Of a DNA stretch of 64,000 bases, positions 23,353 through 34,264 are shown piece by piece (positions within the stretch are counted from its first letter, which is position 1; each line of letters opens with the position of its first letter). Source of the stretch: Linum tenue (lineage: Eukaryota > Streptophyta > Magnoliopsida > Malpighiales > Linaceae); assembly GCA_946122785.1 (NCBI GenBank), contig CAMGYJ010000005.1, forward strand, positions 63,562,200 to 63,626,199. The letters are read 5' to 3'. Position numbers and translations under genes: made by a program. The notes under the pieces were generated by a model. The model saw nothing but the letters and a program-made list of their open reading frames with translations. It made no database searches and had not been told where the DNA came from.

Positions 23353-26300
23353 ATGCTGGAGACTGAGTTTGCCAAGTTCATGGCAATGTTGAAGCAGGTC
23401 AACATCAGCATGCCGTTCGTGGAGGCACTGTCGAAGATGCCCAAGTATGCCAAGTTCATGAAAGACCTCCTCACCAACAAGAAGAAACTTGGGGATCTTT
23501 CGATAGTGATGCTGAGCGAGGAGTGTTATGCTATCCTGCAGAACAAGCTGCCCGAGAAGCGCAAAGGCCCAGAGAGTTTCACTATCCCTCTTGTTATTGG
23601 CAGCATGCATGTAGGAAAGTCCTTGGCGGACCTAGGCGCTAGCATAAATGTCATGCCCTATAAATTGTTTAAGAAGCTAGACCTAGGTGAACCTAGAGCT
23701 ACTAGGATAAGCATTCAGTTAGCTGATCGTTCTATTGTGCATCCTAGGGGTATCATTGAAGATTTACTTGTTAATGTAGGTGCATTCAAATATCCTGTTG
23801 ATTTTGTTATTCTGGATATAAATGAGGATGTGGATGTACCTTTGATTTTGGGTAGGCCGTTTCTCGCCACCGCCAAGGTGCTTATTGATGTGCATAGTGG
23901 TAAATTAATCCTGCGTGCTGGTGATGAACATGCTACTTTTTCTGTGTCTGAGAATGGGAAGCATTCTCATTTGTATGATGACATAGATTACTATGATGTG
24001 ATTGCTGATTTTGAGACAGCACTCGCTATCACGAGTGCGGGTACTGACGATGCTCTTGAGCATTGTATTTTGCTAGGTGAGCAGGCATCGCAAGAGCCAC
24101 AGCTGGCGGAGCAGTTGGCCGCGCTGGAGAGTGGCCCGTTCTTGGAAGGCGACAGGCTGTTCAAACCGATCTCATCCTCCGCCCGCATCGCTACCTCCTT
24201 GGAAGAACCACCAGAGCTGGAGCTTAAACCCCTCCCCCCTCACTTGGAGTATGCATTTCTCCGGGAGGGGAATAAGCTTCCAGTAGTCATCAGCTCGTCC
24301 CTCACACCCGAGCAGAAGGACAGACTGGTGGCCTTGCTGAAGCGGCACGAGCGTGCTCTAGCGTGGAAGATCACAGATATCCGGGGGATCAGCCCCTCCT
24401 TCTGCTCCCACCGGATACTGATGGAGGATGAGATGAGGCCAGTGAGACAGCCGCAGAGGAGACTGACACCGAACCTGGAGGCTGTGGTTCGGGCAGAGAT
24501 CGTGAAGCTGCTGGACGCGGGGATCATCTTCGCCATTTCTGACAGCGAGTGGGTCAGTCCCACCCAGGTGGTACCCAAAAAGGGTGGGATGACTGTGGTG
24601 CCTAACGAGAAGAATGAGCTCATCCCGATGCGCACGGTGACTGGGTACCGTGTCTGCATTGATTACCGGCGTCTCAACGACGCCACTCAGAAGGACCGCT
24701 TCCCGCTGCCGTTCATTGACCAGATGCTGGAGAGACTGGCGGTGCACGAGTTCTACTGTTTCCTGGATGGGATGTCCGGGTACTTCCAGATACCCATTGC
24801 ACCGGAGGACCAGGCAAAGACCACTTTGGCACATTTGCCTACCGGAGGATCCCGTTTGGGTTATGTAACGCCCCCGCCACTTTTCAGCGATGCATGCTCG
24901 CCATATTTGACCGTCTGGTCGGCGAGATTATGGAGGTGTTTATGGATGATTTCTCGGTTTATGGAGATTCATTCTCTCACTGTCTCCACAACCTGGAACT
25001 CGTCCTTAAAAGGTGTGAAGAAACGAACCTGGCACTGAGTTGGGAGAAGTGTCACTTCATGGTTCGTGAAGGCATAGTTCTTTGGCATAAGATCTCCAAG
25101 ATGGGGATTAAGGTGGACAGAGCGAAGATTGAGACTATCAGCAAGCTGCCTCCCCCCACATCTGTTAAAGGGATCCGGAGCTTTCTAGGCCATGCAGGGT
25201 TCTACCGGTGGTTCATCAAGGATTTCTCGAAGACCCCCTTCCCCTGACTAAGCTTCTTGAGAAGGATGCCCCCTTCCAGTTCACTGAGGCGTGCACAACG
25301 GCATTCACAACCTTGAAGGAGAAGCTAACCCAAGCTCCTATCATGATTGTTCCTGACTGGTCCCTACCATTTGAGCTGATGTGCGACGCCAGTGACTTTG
25401 CTGTTGGAGGTGTCTTGGGGCAGAGGCGAGATCAACACTTCCGACCTATCTACTACGCCTCGAAGACCCTAAATGATGCCCAGGAGAACTACACCACTAC
25501 GGAGAAGGAGCTGCTCGCAGTGGTGTTTGCCTTCGACAAATTTCGTCCTTATCTGGTCTTGTCCCATGTGACCGTGTACACAGATCACTCCGCGATTCGA
25601 TACCTGATGAGCAAGGCCGATGCCAAGCCTAGGCTCATACGATGGATCTTATTACTGCAGGAGTTTGATATTGAGATTCGGGACAAGAAGGGAGCAGAGA
25701 ATGTTGCAGCTGATCACCTATCCCGGTTGGACGCACCTCCTGCGGACAACCTCTTGGAGGAGATCAACGACTCCTTCCCAGATGAGAGACTGATGATGAT
25801 GTGCTTGGTGGAGAGTGTCACCCCCTGGTATTCCAATTTTGCGAACTATTTGGTGGGCCAGCAGCTGCCCAAGGGGATGACAACTCACATCAAGAGGAAG
25901 TTCTTCTCCGACCTGAAGCACTACTTCTGGGATGACCCTCATCTCTTCAGGATCGGAGCCGACGGGATCATCCGTCACTGTGTTATGGATAGTGAGATGG
26001 AGGGCATTCTATCTCACTGTCATGAAGGACCTGCTGGCGGTCACCACGGAGGAAACCGCATGGCAAGGAAGGTGCTCCAATCGGGTTTCTACTGGCCCAC
26101 GCTCTTCAAGGACGCAGACGCCTTCGCACGCCGGTGCGACTGATGCCAGAGGTCAGGTAACATCTCTGCCCGTGATGAGATGCCCCAAAATGTGTTTATA
26201 ACCTATGAAATCTTTGATGTCTTGGGTATCGACTTCATGGGCCCCTTCCCTCCATCTTTTGGCAATACTTACATCCTGGTTGCTGTTGACTACGTCTCTA

Positions 26301-27103
26301 GGTGGGCTGAGGCGCAAGCTTTGCCCAACAATGATGCTAGACGTGTTTGTGGTTTTCTGAAGCAGCTATTCTCCCGGTTCGGGACACCTAGAGCCATCAT
26401 AAGCGATCGAGGCACCCATTTCCAGGGCCAATTTGATAAGTTGCTATCTCGCTATGGTGTGACTCATAAGGTGTCTGTGGCCTATCACCCTCAGACTAGT
26501 GGCCAGGCCGAGCTAACGAACCGGGAACTCAAGCGTATCCTGGAGAAGACGGTGAATCTATCCCGCAAGGATTGGTCCACCAAGTTCGATGATGCTCTAT
26601 GGGCATACCGCACTGCCTACAAGACACCCATTGGTACTTCACCGTACCGGCTTGTCTATGGAAAGGCATGCCATTTGCCCGTGGAGCTAGAGCACAAGGC
26701 CTTCTGGGCCCTTAAGCTGCTAAACTTGGATGTTAGTGTTGCAGGTGTTGAGCGCAAAATGCAGATGTTGGAGCTGGAAGAGTGGCGTTATCACGCCTAT
26801 GAGAACACAAAGTTGTACAAGGAGCGCACTAAGCACCTGCACGACGCACGGTTGTGGGGTCCGAAAGAGTTCCAGGTTGGTGATCGAGTTCTCCTTTATA
26901 ACTCTCGCCTGAAGCTCTTTCTCGGAAAACTCCGTTCCCGATGGTCTGGACCGTTCACGGTCACACAGGTGTTCCCGTATGGCACGATTGAAATTGCCAA
27001 CCCGCAAACTGAGCCGTTTAAAGTGAATGGCCATCGTCTCAAGCTTTACCTAGGAGACGAGGTCGAACGTGCGGAGTTGGTAGTGGAACTCGCGGACCCT
27101 TAG
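23353..27103 (+). pseudogene. pol: pol (protease, RT, RNase H, integrase) of the Athila-like element
   Basis: Domain order in one direction. Aspartic protease has DLGAS near 23629 and ILGRPF near 23850. Reverse transcriptase has CIDYRRLND near 24655 and FMDD near 24943. RNase H has [11 protein letters not shown] near 25380 and [10 protein letters not shown] near 25580. Integrase has an HHCC finger near 26010-26150, then core D (GIDFMGPF), D (ISDRGTHF) and E ([10 protein letters not shown]). Defects: a deletion of roughly 17 bases near 24830 removes the conserved stretch before FAYRRIPFGL, a one-base deletion lies near 25235, and a TGA at about 26140 falls between the two finger cysteines where CGA (Arg) is usual. 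The element cannot transpose with its own proteins. Confidence 0.93.
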
Positions 27104-28402
27104 TTCCGCCATGGGCGTCCAGCTAAAAGACGGTAAAGAAGCGCTTGTGGGGAGGCAACCCCACCACGGTTTGCATTTCTACCCTTTGTTTTTATTTATT
27201 TATTTCAATTTTTGTCGGTTTTTTAGTCTTTGAGTCTGTCTGGAGTCTGTCTGGAAAGTATTTCGTGCCTCGGGCGGTTCTTTTTAATGAGTGATTGGGT
27301 AAATTCTAGAGCCGGGGCACGAATGAGTTTTGGTGGTTTGAAATTGGAATTTTGAAAAAATGCAGATTGGGCTCGGCAGTAAAAACACGGGCAGCAGGGG
27401 TTCAAAACACGGCCGTGTTTTGCCCCAGCCCGCCCGTGTTTTAATAGGTGGCCTGCACTGCTCTCGGCAGTAAAAGCACAGGCAGCAGGGGGTTAAAACA
27501 CGGCCTTGTTTTGCCCCCAGCCCGCCGGTGTTTTACAAGGCGAGGGGCACGCCCTCGATAGTAAAATACGGGCGCGGCACAGTCAGAACACGGCCGTGTT
27601 CTGGCCCGCCAGTGTTTTACTCCCCCTATAAAAGTCGATTTTCAGCCCCCCCTCCCACCAGATTCATTTTTTTCAAAATCCTCACCGCCTCTCTCGCCGG
27701 AAACTCGGCCTTTTCATCTTCTCCTTCGATTTTCCGGCCATAACTCCCTCTCCCGACCTACAAATCACAAACCGCGACCGCCCCCACGCTCTTGGCGTCG
27801 AGGAGCACAATCCCCAAAGGTTTGGGCTTGTTTGGCCAAGGTTTGGTCACCGACGGCGAGTTCTCCGGTGTGTTTTCCGGCGACTTGGGGTGTTTTCTTC
27901 CACTTTCTTCACATTTCACGCGGTTTCTACTTGCGTCTCCAGGTGTGTTTTCCTTGCCTTTTCTTTTATTTCTGGAGAATCGATACCTAGAGTTAGGTGA
28001 AGAACTATGAATGTGGCATGATTTGGGCATGATTTGGTAGGCCGATGGCGCTCTTTGCATGTTATATTTTTGTCTCGGGATTTCAGTTATTCGGCCTACC
28101 ATTTGCATGTTGGCATTGTATGCGGGCTTGTGTGGTTTTGTGTGTGATGGATCGATTGGTGCTTATTTGGTTTGGATTTGGTGTTTGTTTCATCGGGGGC
28201 CAAGTCCACTGTCCAAATCGCTCGATTTGACGCTCACCGGTGAGTTTGGTTGTGTGATTCTCGTGTGATGGATATGCTTGTTTCACCGGGAGCCTAATCC
28301 ACTGTCCATATCTTTCGATATGAGGGCTCCCGGCGTGGTTTTGACTAACATTGACCCTGTTCGCTTGTTGGCCACTTGTACATCCTTGTGCTTTGGAGGA
28401 TC
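27104..28402 (+). other. Spacer between pol and the downstream ORF, with CACGGCCGTG palindromes
   Basis: No recognised coding. 27385-27610 holds repeated motifs like those of the LTR, including two perfect 18-bp palindromes: AAAACACGGCCGTGTTTT (27404-27421) and AGAACACGGCCGTGTTCT (27585-27602). 28170-28340 contains two copies of a 'GTCCAnATCnyTCGATnTGA' phrase. This could carry a splice acceptor or internal promoter for the following ORF, but none can be proven. Confidence 0.55.
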
Positions 28403-29671
28403 ATGGAAGACTACCTCGACCAGTTGAGCATCACCCAACGCCATTTGCTGCGGACCATCCGTAACCGCACCATCTCCGAGCACCTGCACCTCGATTTTGA
28501 GGTGTTCGAGGCACTTCATGCCAGGCCGCAGATGGAGGCCGTTGTTCGCCCCTATGGTTGGCTGCGCCTTCTCTGCCTCGCCGAGCCGACCTACCAGGAG
28601 CTCGTCTGGGAGTTCTACGCTTCCTTCCGTCACTCCTCGAAGGAGTCCGCCGACCATGCTGATGCGGTTCAGTTCACACTCGGCGGGGTGGAGCACTCCG
28701 TCAGTTACTGGGAGTTGGCCTCTGCACTTGGGCTCAACTCCCCGCACGTCAGCGGCGGGCGCCTGCACTTGGACATCACTGATCCCACCGAGTTTCCGTG
28801 CCAGGCTTACTTCCAGCAGATCTGCCTGCCGAACTACGTGAAGGAGCAATACGTCGCCAGCCAGACGCGGGCCACTCTCCTCCGTCCGGAGTGGCGGATC
28901 GTCAACCATCTGCTCACCCAGTCCTATAGCCCCAGCCGCGACTCGTCCAACCGGGTCACACTCAGGACACTGTTCTTTATGCATGCGATGGGTCGCTCTG
29001 AGGACACCATCCAGCTGGGCTCTGTGCTTGCCCGGACGTTCGGCAAAGCCTCCGCCAGCCAGGATCGCGACCTTGTCTGTGGCCCGGTGATCACCGCCTT
29101 GGCCCGCTACTACGAGGTCGACTTCACCGGGATGACCCAGGTCCGAGGACCAACCCCGCTCGGCGAGGCCACCCTCCGCGCCCAGCATTTGGTGGCTCGC
29201 CAACGGCGTCTGCACTAGATTGTGGGCTTCCCCCGCCCACCTGCGCCTGCAGAGGGAGACCAGCCGGAGTCCAGCGCAGCTGGGGGACGCCGGGTTCCTC
29301 GCCGTACTGTTCCTCGTGCCCAGGCTCCCGCGAGCCCCTCCGCTGCACCCCGGTCTCCTGCTCCTGGGTCTCCTGTTCCCGTGGTGCCCATTTCTGATCA
29401 GTTGGCGGCCATCGCTCAGCAGAACGAGCGCATTCTGGCCGGCCAGGAGAGCCTTCACACCCGCCTCGATCGTGAGCGGGACCGCGGCCGCCGTCTTATG
29501 TCCGGCCAGCACTACATTATGTCCTACCTGGTTCTGGACCAGAACGCAGTTCACTACCCCTTCGTGCAGTCCCCGGGGTATGAGGACGAGTACCCCCACC
29601 TTCCGGCGATGGTGGCGATGCTTTCTAGTGGAGAGTGCCTATTTATGCCCGTGATTTCTTTTCTAGAATGA
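28403..29671 (+). pseudogene. Athila-type ORF downstream of pol (env position)
   Basis: ATG 28403 opens MEDYLDQLSITQRHLL. The frame runs to 29671 (422 codons) with a single TAG at 29216-29218, again readable as CAG to TAG. The first 270 residues contain YGWLRLLCLAEPTYQELVWE and FTLGGVEHSVSYWELASALG, the style of the ATHILA ORF-1 / plant transposon protein domain. The rest is Pro/Ala-rich, then a possible coiled coil (QNERILAGQESLHTRLDRE). This ORF lies where retroviruses have env, but I see no signal peptide or membrane anchor. Its function is unknown. Confidence 0.75.
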
Positions 29672-31438
29672 GACTCCATGTTCTTGTTGTTTGGTTTTGT
29701 TTCATTTTATTTTGGATTGTAGACTTGGGACTCCGGTTCTTTCACCCAGTGTGTGTCTTTTGTTGACTTTAGCTTTGTGCCTCGGACTGGTTCCCCTTCC
29801 AGTCCCCTGCTATTGACTGGTTTGCCTCCCAATCTCCGTTCCTGATCTCGTTTCACGGTAACATCGTTCCCCTTCCATCTGCTCCATTGAGGACACTGTC
29901 GCATTTAAGTGTGGGGGGGTTCTTTGTATTAATTGGAACGTGTGTATGGGTGCTTGGAGCCTAGTCCGCTGTCCAAATCTCGAGATTTAAGGGCTCCAAG
30001 TACTGCTGTTTGCTTGATGTTTGATCGTATTGGCACTATGGATGTGATTAGTGAATTGAATGGCTTTTGACTTGATGCATGACAACTTGAGTGTGACTAA
30101 GACAGCCTATTATGATGACTGAGATGTGTAGTAGAGTTGTGTAGGGGTTCAGTTTTCAACTGTTTGCTTACCAACTGTGACTTGGATTTGCTCACTTGCT
30201 TTTGACAGTCATTTATGCATCTAGTTCAGGGAATCAGAATGAGAGATAGAGCATATAGGTAGCCATGTGAGATTTGAGCCTGCTCGTTTCTTTCTTGTGC
30301 GATAGATCCCTCTTCCATGATGTGTAGCATTCACGTTGTCACTAGCTAAGATGATGGAGGCATAGGATTAGCCCACGACCAAATTGACTGTCCTGATGTG
30401 TCATATCCCCTAGTCAGCCCCTTTGAGCCGTGTGTTATCCTTTCTTTCGGTCTACAATGAAAAATCACCCTTTTGCATCTTTTAGAAGGTTCCACAGAGT
30501 GGTTTTTACACGTTTTCTGCTGTTTCTGCTAAATGTAATGTGAGGGTTGGAGGTAGTGCTTAAAAGTTGGGCATGTGTTTGAAAAATGTGCAGAGGTGGT
30601 GGTTCTCTTAAGGAATGAAAAAAAATAAAGAAAAACAAAGGAAAAAAATGAAAGCAAAAGAGAGCCACCACCAAAAATCTGAATAGTACCCATTAAGTAG
30701 TGTTTCTTAGCAGTCTGGCTTGGAAATGCTAACATTTATATAACCTCCTTCGCTCTCGTGCCCTAAAGAATTTGAGTAATGCAGAATAGCAGAAAGAAAA
30801 TTACTGGTTTGCTTGACTGTGATTTTGTTGGGTTTGGAAATGTGGAACCTTGTGCTATTACTTCCACCACCTAAAAGGCCTTTTCCCCATGTCCAAGACC
30901 CTAGCCAGTCATCTGAACCTGTGTCTAAGACCTCCGGATTAGTTAGTGGTGACACCCCATATGTGAACTCTAGCATTTAGAGGCTGCATTCATGGTGAAG
31001 AGACGTTAGGGATTGAGAGAATAAGCATGCGCTTTTTTCGCATCAAATTGTCCTGACCCCACTGGTCGAGAGTGAGCGATTCATTTTCTCATATTCTCTA
31101 TACTCTTTATCCCGGTGAGGACCTAGATTGCTCGGTCTTAATTCTGATATCTTGAGCTTTGTGCATGAAGTGACTATTTTGAATGAGTGGTTGAGTCAAG
31201 TCTATGTTGGTTGGTGAACAGAAGGGAACTCTTCCTTTGCTCGACTTTATTGCATTCGAATGTCATCTGTGGTGGTTGTCTAGGTTGTCGTTGGAGTTGC
31301 CATGTGTTAATGATCGAAAGCCAGTATGATCCACGTGTTTTGTGTCGATATGATTTGCCCTAAAGCCTGCTTGATTGAAACGTTTTGAGCTTACCTGGTG
31401 TCTGACTTGGTTTGCTTGGGGACAAGCAAACGGTTACG
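29672..31438 (+). other. 3' noncoding region of the Athila-like element
   Basis: About 1.8 kb between the last ORF and the polypurine tract. Only short ORFs are present. Long noncoding 3' regions are usual in Athila-like elements. A 'CCnCTGTCCAAATCTCGAGAT' phrase at 29960 resembles phrases at 28200 and 28300. Confidence 0.6.
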
Positions 31439-31450
31439 TGTGGGGGAATT
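31439..31450 (+). other. Polypurine tract
   Basis: TGTGGGGGAATT lies immediately before the 3' LTR and would prime plus-strand DNA synthesis. Confidence 0.75.
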
Positions 31451-32815
31451 TGATAACGATGAAATTGCACATGTTTGCACCTCTAGTTCTTATCCGTTTG
31501 TGGGGCATAGTCGTGTATTTTTGGCCTATTTTACGTCGGGTTGTGCTACTTTGTCACATTTCAGGTCCCAGACGTCGAAGGAAAGGCTAAGCACGAGTTT
31601 CGGTGCATTCGGAAGTCATTCGGTCGAGCTGGAGCCAAAGCACGGGCGGGCCTAAATCAAAGCACGGCCGTGTTCCTGGACCGTGTTTTTACTGCCGAGG
31701 CTTCATCCACTTTTGTCCTACACTAGCTCAAAACACGGGCGGGACTGACTCAAAACATGGCCGTGTCCATCATCAAGCACGCCGGTGTTTTCCCAAGGTA
31801 GCGGCCTTGTTTTTAACACGTGGCAAAGGGCACGGGCGGGCTGGAGCAAAGCACGGCCGCGTCCTCGACCGTGTTTTGCCCAGTGATGCCCTTTTAGGCA
31901 GATTTCAGCCAAAAGAGAAGGGGATTCGAGTTTTAGAGAGACAGAGCGATTCCTAGAGAGAGAAAGCGACGAACAAGAGTTCCCAAGTGCCCTAGCTTGA
32001 TCTTCATCACCATTGGAGCTTGGCTTGAGCTTGGAGGAGTGCCGATCAACGTCCAGGAGCAGAAATCCATCCTTCACAGTATCATTTCCGCGTCTGAATC
32101 TGCTTTTGCCTCTTTCTCCATGGAGTAGTTCTCCCATTCATCTGGGTATGGGAAACCCTAGATTTGTATGTTAGGTTTGATTGTATGAACCCAAGTACTG
32201 ATTCTATGATTTGATTATATTCAATTGAGGTTTGAATGATTGAATGGCATGAATCCTGATCAAATTCCTGTTGTTTCTGCTTTAACCTAGAATGAGAATA
32301 TCTGCCTAGGTTGATATAGCACCCTTAATTGAAGGTAGTGAATTGGTGACTTTAGTCGAGGAGCCAATTCACTATTCTGTACCGAAGTTACTTCGGTAGA
32401 GGAGGTTTTGTTCGTTAGGGCCTCAATCTGTTTACTCCGGTGGAGGTTAGTCGCCCGCTAGAGACTCAGATTGAGAGGGTCTGGAGACCTTTAGTCGAGA
32501 CTTCAGACTGTTTGAGAACCTTCCGCAGTATAACTATCATAGAAATTGAACTTGGTAAATTGCAATCCGGCTTAACTGCAGTCTAGGGGGAACCATATCC
32601 GGGTGACCTCTCTTGACCTGAAAACAACCGTTTAGTTGCTTTGCTTGTTTGTTAGTTTAGATCTTCACTAAAGTTTCATTGCTAGATAATACGAATTCAC
32701 TGAGTAGTCATCATATCTAGGACCCGAATTGACATTAAAACCCAAACCCTCTATACTACGCTTTAGGAAGTGGTTACACTTGGCCATTTTCTAGAGTGAC
32801 AGTAGGAGTGAGTCA
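31451..32815 (+). repeat. 3' LTR of the Athila-like element
   Basis: 1,365 bp, same ends as the 5' LTR. Compared with it I count about two dozen base changes by eye and one 20-bp insertion near 31950 (a GAGAGAGAAAGCGA-type duplication). Confidence 0.93.
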
Positions 32816-32820
32816 CTTAA
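32816..32820. repeat. 5-bp TSD of the LTR retrotransposon (right)
   Basis: CTTAA, matches 20057-20061. The remaining MULE right arm follows to 32975. Confidence 0.9.
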
Positions 32821-32984
32821 CGTCTGTTTAACTGACGGAGTCGTTAAAGTATGTGACGAAAATGACTAAATTTGTCAAATAAATTTAAAAAGTGTGAATA
32901 TATCTGTTTATTTTTTAAAAAGTGGTTATTATTGTCAAAAAGTGGATAGTTATGGTTATCCAAGTGTATTTTGCCTATTATTTT

Positions 32985-33834
32985 TAATGATTAATCATAC
33001 AATGAATGAATCCAACTGGAAAATTCCCAATGCCAATTCTCAATCTATATAGGGCTAATTTGGCTCAGCTATAGCATTTGCAGAAGCAACTTCTAGCTGG
33101 AATTTTTAGAGAATTCTTTTAAGAAAAAGCAGGTAAGTTTTTGGCTGAAAAAAACTATTTGAATTACTTTTTAATATAAGAGGGTATGTAAAATTACTAT
33201 AAAGGATTTATAATATAAAATACGAATCAAAATTCTAAACAATAAAAAGTAGACAAAATGAATCTTATTAGATTTCTTTTATATTAAATAATATGATTTT
33301 ATAATTAAATTTATTTTTAAAAATATATAAATGAAAGAAAATTATATTTTAAAAAAATAAAATTAAAATATGGTGAGGATAATCTTGTATTTTCAAACCA
33401 GTTTTTCGCAGAAACTACAAATCGGAGCTTCCACTTTGATCTTATACAAAAGTAGTTTTCGGATTTTAAAAGTCGGACTTTTAGAGGTATTTGGCCTTGC
33501 TTCGACTTTTGAAGTCGAAAACTACTTCTAAAACCCGAACCAAACAAAGGCATATTTCTTGTATCGAATACCAAATTGAGTTTGAGGCGGCTTGGTGGAG
33601 GATATAATATTGTAGGCACTGTAGGGAGGAACCAAGGTGGATAAGGAGGAAAATTATTTGTAAACAAGAAATTTTGCACTTGTTTAGCGAATTGAAAAGT
33701 GAGGACAGAGGGGAATAGTTAAGTATCTTTAAAAACTAATGTGTTACCGGATTTTCAGATTCACCACAGTAAGCAAACAACTTAGAGAATCTATAATGGG
33801 TTGTACATCAAGTACATTAGTCTCAGACACCAGG
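32985..33834. other. AT-rich spacer, no feature recognised
   Basis: Includes 'agtcggacttttagagg ... cttttgaagtcgaaaac' inverted phrases around 33470-33520 that may be part of a small MITE; ends could not be defined. No coding. Confidence 0.35.
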
Positions 33835-34264
33835 GTCGTTTGTAGGGCTGGCTATTTAGACCGGGACCGGATGAAAAACCGGAAACCGGACCGTATAATC
33901 CGGACCGAGACCGGACCGGGACCGGATCGTAAACAATCCAATCCAATCTTTGGGCTTAGATTTGAGGTAAAAAACCGGATAAGAGAGCTCAACACCCAAA
34001 ACTTAAAGGTAATTTGCATAAACGGTCACAAACCTTTGCACTTAGTACAAAACTTAACCAACTCCTCGCCCTATTAGGCCTTAGGCCACTCAAATTCCCA
34101 CAATCTCAATATAAAATCAAGACCGAATTGGGACCGGACCGGGCAAGACCGGACTGTATCCAATCCAATCTTCGGTCCTTATATAATCAAAAAAACCGGA
34201 CTGGACCGGATCAATTTGGGTCAATTTAACCGGACCGGACCGTTTAGCCACCCCTAGTCGTTTG
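33835..34264. mobile_element. Non-autonomous hAT-type MITE, copy 2, with 8-bp TSD
   Basis: The element is 33843-34256 (414 bp) and starts TAGGGCTGGCTATTTAGACC. GTCGTTTG lies at 33835-33842 and again at 34257-34264, a perfect 8-bp duplication. It is the reverse complement of the family seen at 4497-4938: both share the CCGGACCGG-rich ends and the central TTAAGTTTTGGGTGTTGAGC phrase (here inverted, with one extra base or so). Noncoding. Confidence 0.9.

Larger units (their letters stand above)
20062..32815 (+). mobile_element. Complete Athila-like Ty3/gypsy LTR retrotransposon
   Basis: This 12,754-bp element has TG...CA LTRs (20062-21405, 31451-32815), a 5-bp duplication CTTAA, a tRNA-Asp primer site, gag, protease-RT-RNase H-integrase order, an additional ORF downstream of pol, and a polypurine tract. 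Integrase after RNase H places it in Ty3/gypsy. No chromodomain is seen at the integrase C-terminus. The tRNA-Asp primer and the extra post-pol ORF are typical of the plant Athila lineage. About two dozen substitutions separate the LTRs by eye, suggesting fairly recent insertion, yet gag-pol carries several stops and frameshifts. Confidence 0.93.
17568..32984. mobile_element. MULE (Mutator-like element) with 9-bp TSD, split by an LTR retrotransposon
   Basis: The left end at 17577 reads GACAAAATACACCTGGATAG. The right end, inverted from 32975, reads GGCAAAATACACTTGGATAA, and similarity continues for about 65 bp (CCATAACTATCC, ACAATAATA). TATTATTTT occurs at 17568-17576 and 32976-32984, a perfect 9-bp duplication diagnostic of Mutator-like transposition. 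Subtracting the LTR element (20062-32815) leaves about 2.65 kb. No transposase remains, so it is non-autonomous. Its terminus is related to that of the element at 36241-37774. Confidence 0.88.

Noticed and set aside
24240..24834. Minus-strand ORFs across reverse transcriptase
   Set aside because: Antisense shadows of pol.
28283..29599. 438-codon minus-strand ORF
   Set aside because: Antisense of the post-pol Athila ORF; GC-rich codon bias keeps the opposite strand open. It has no family signature.
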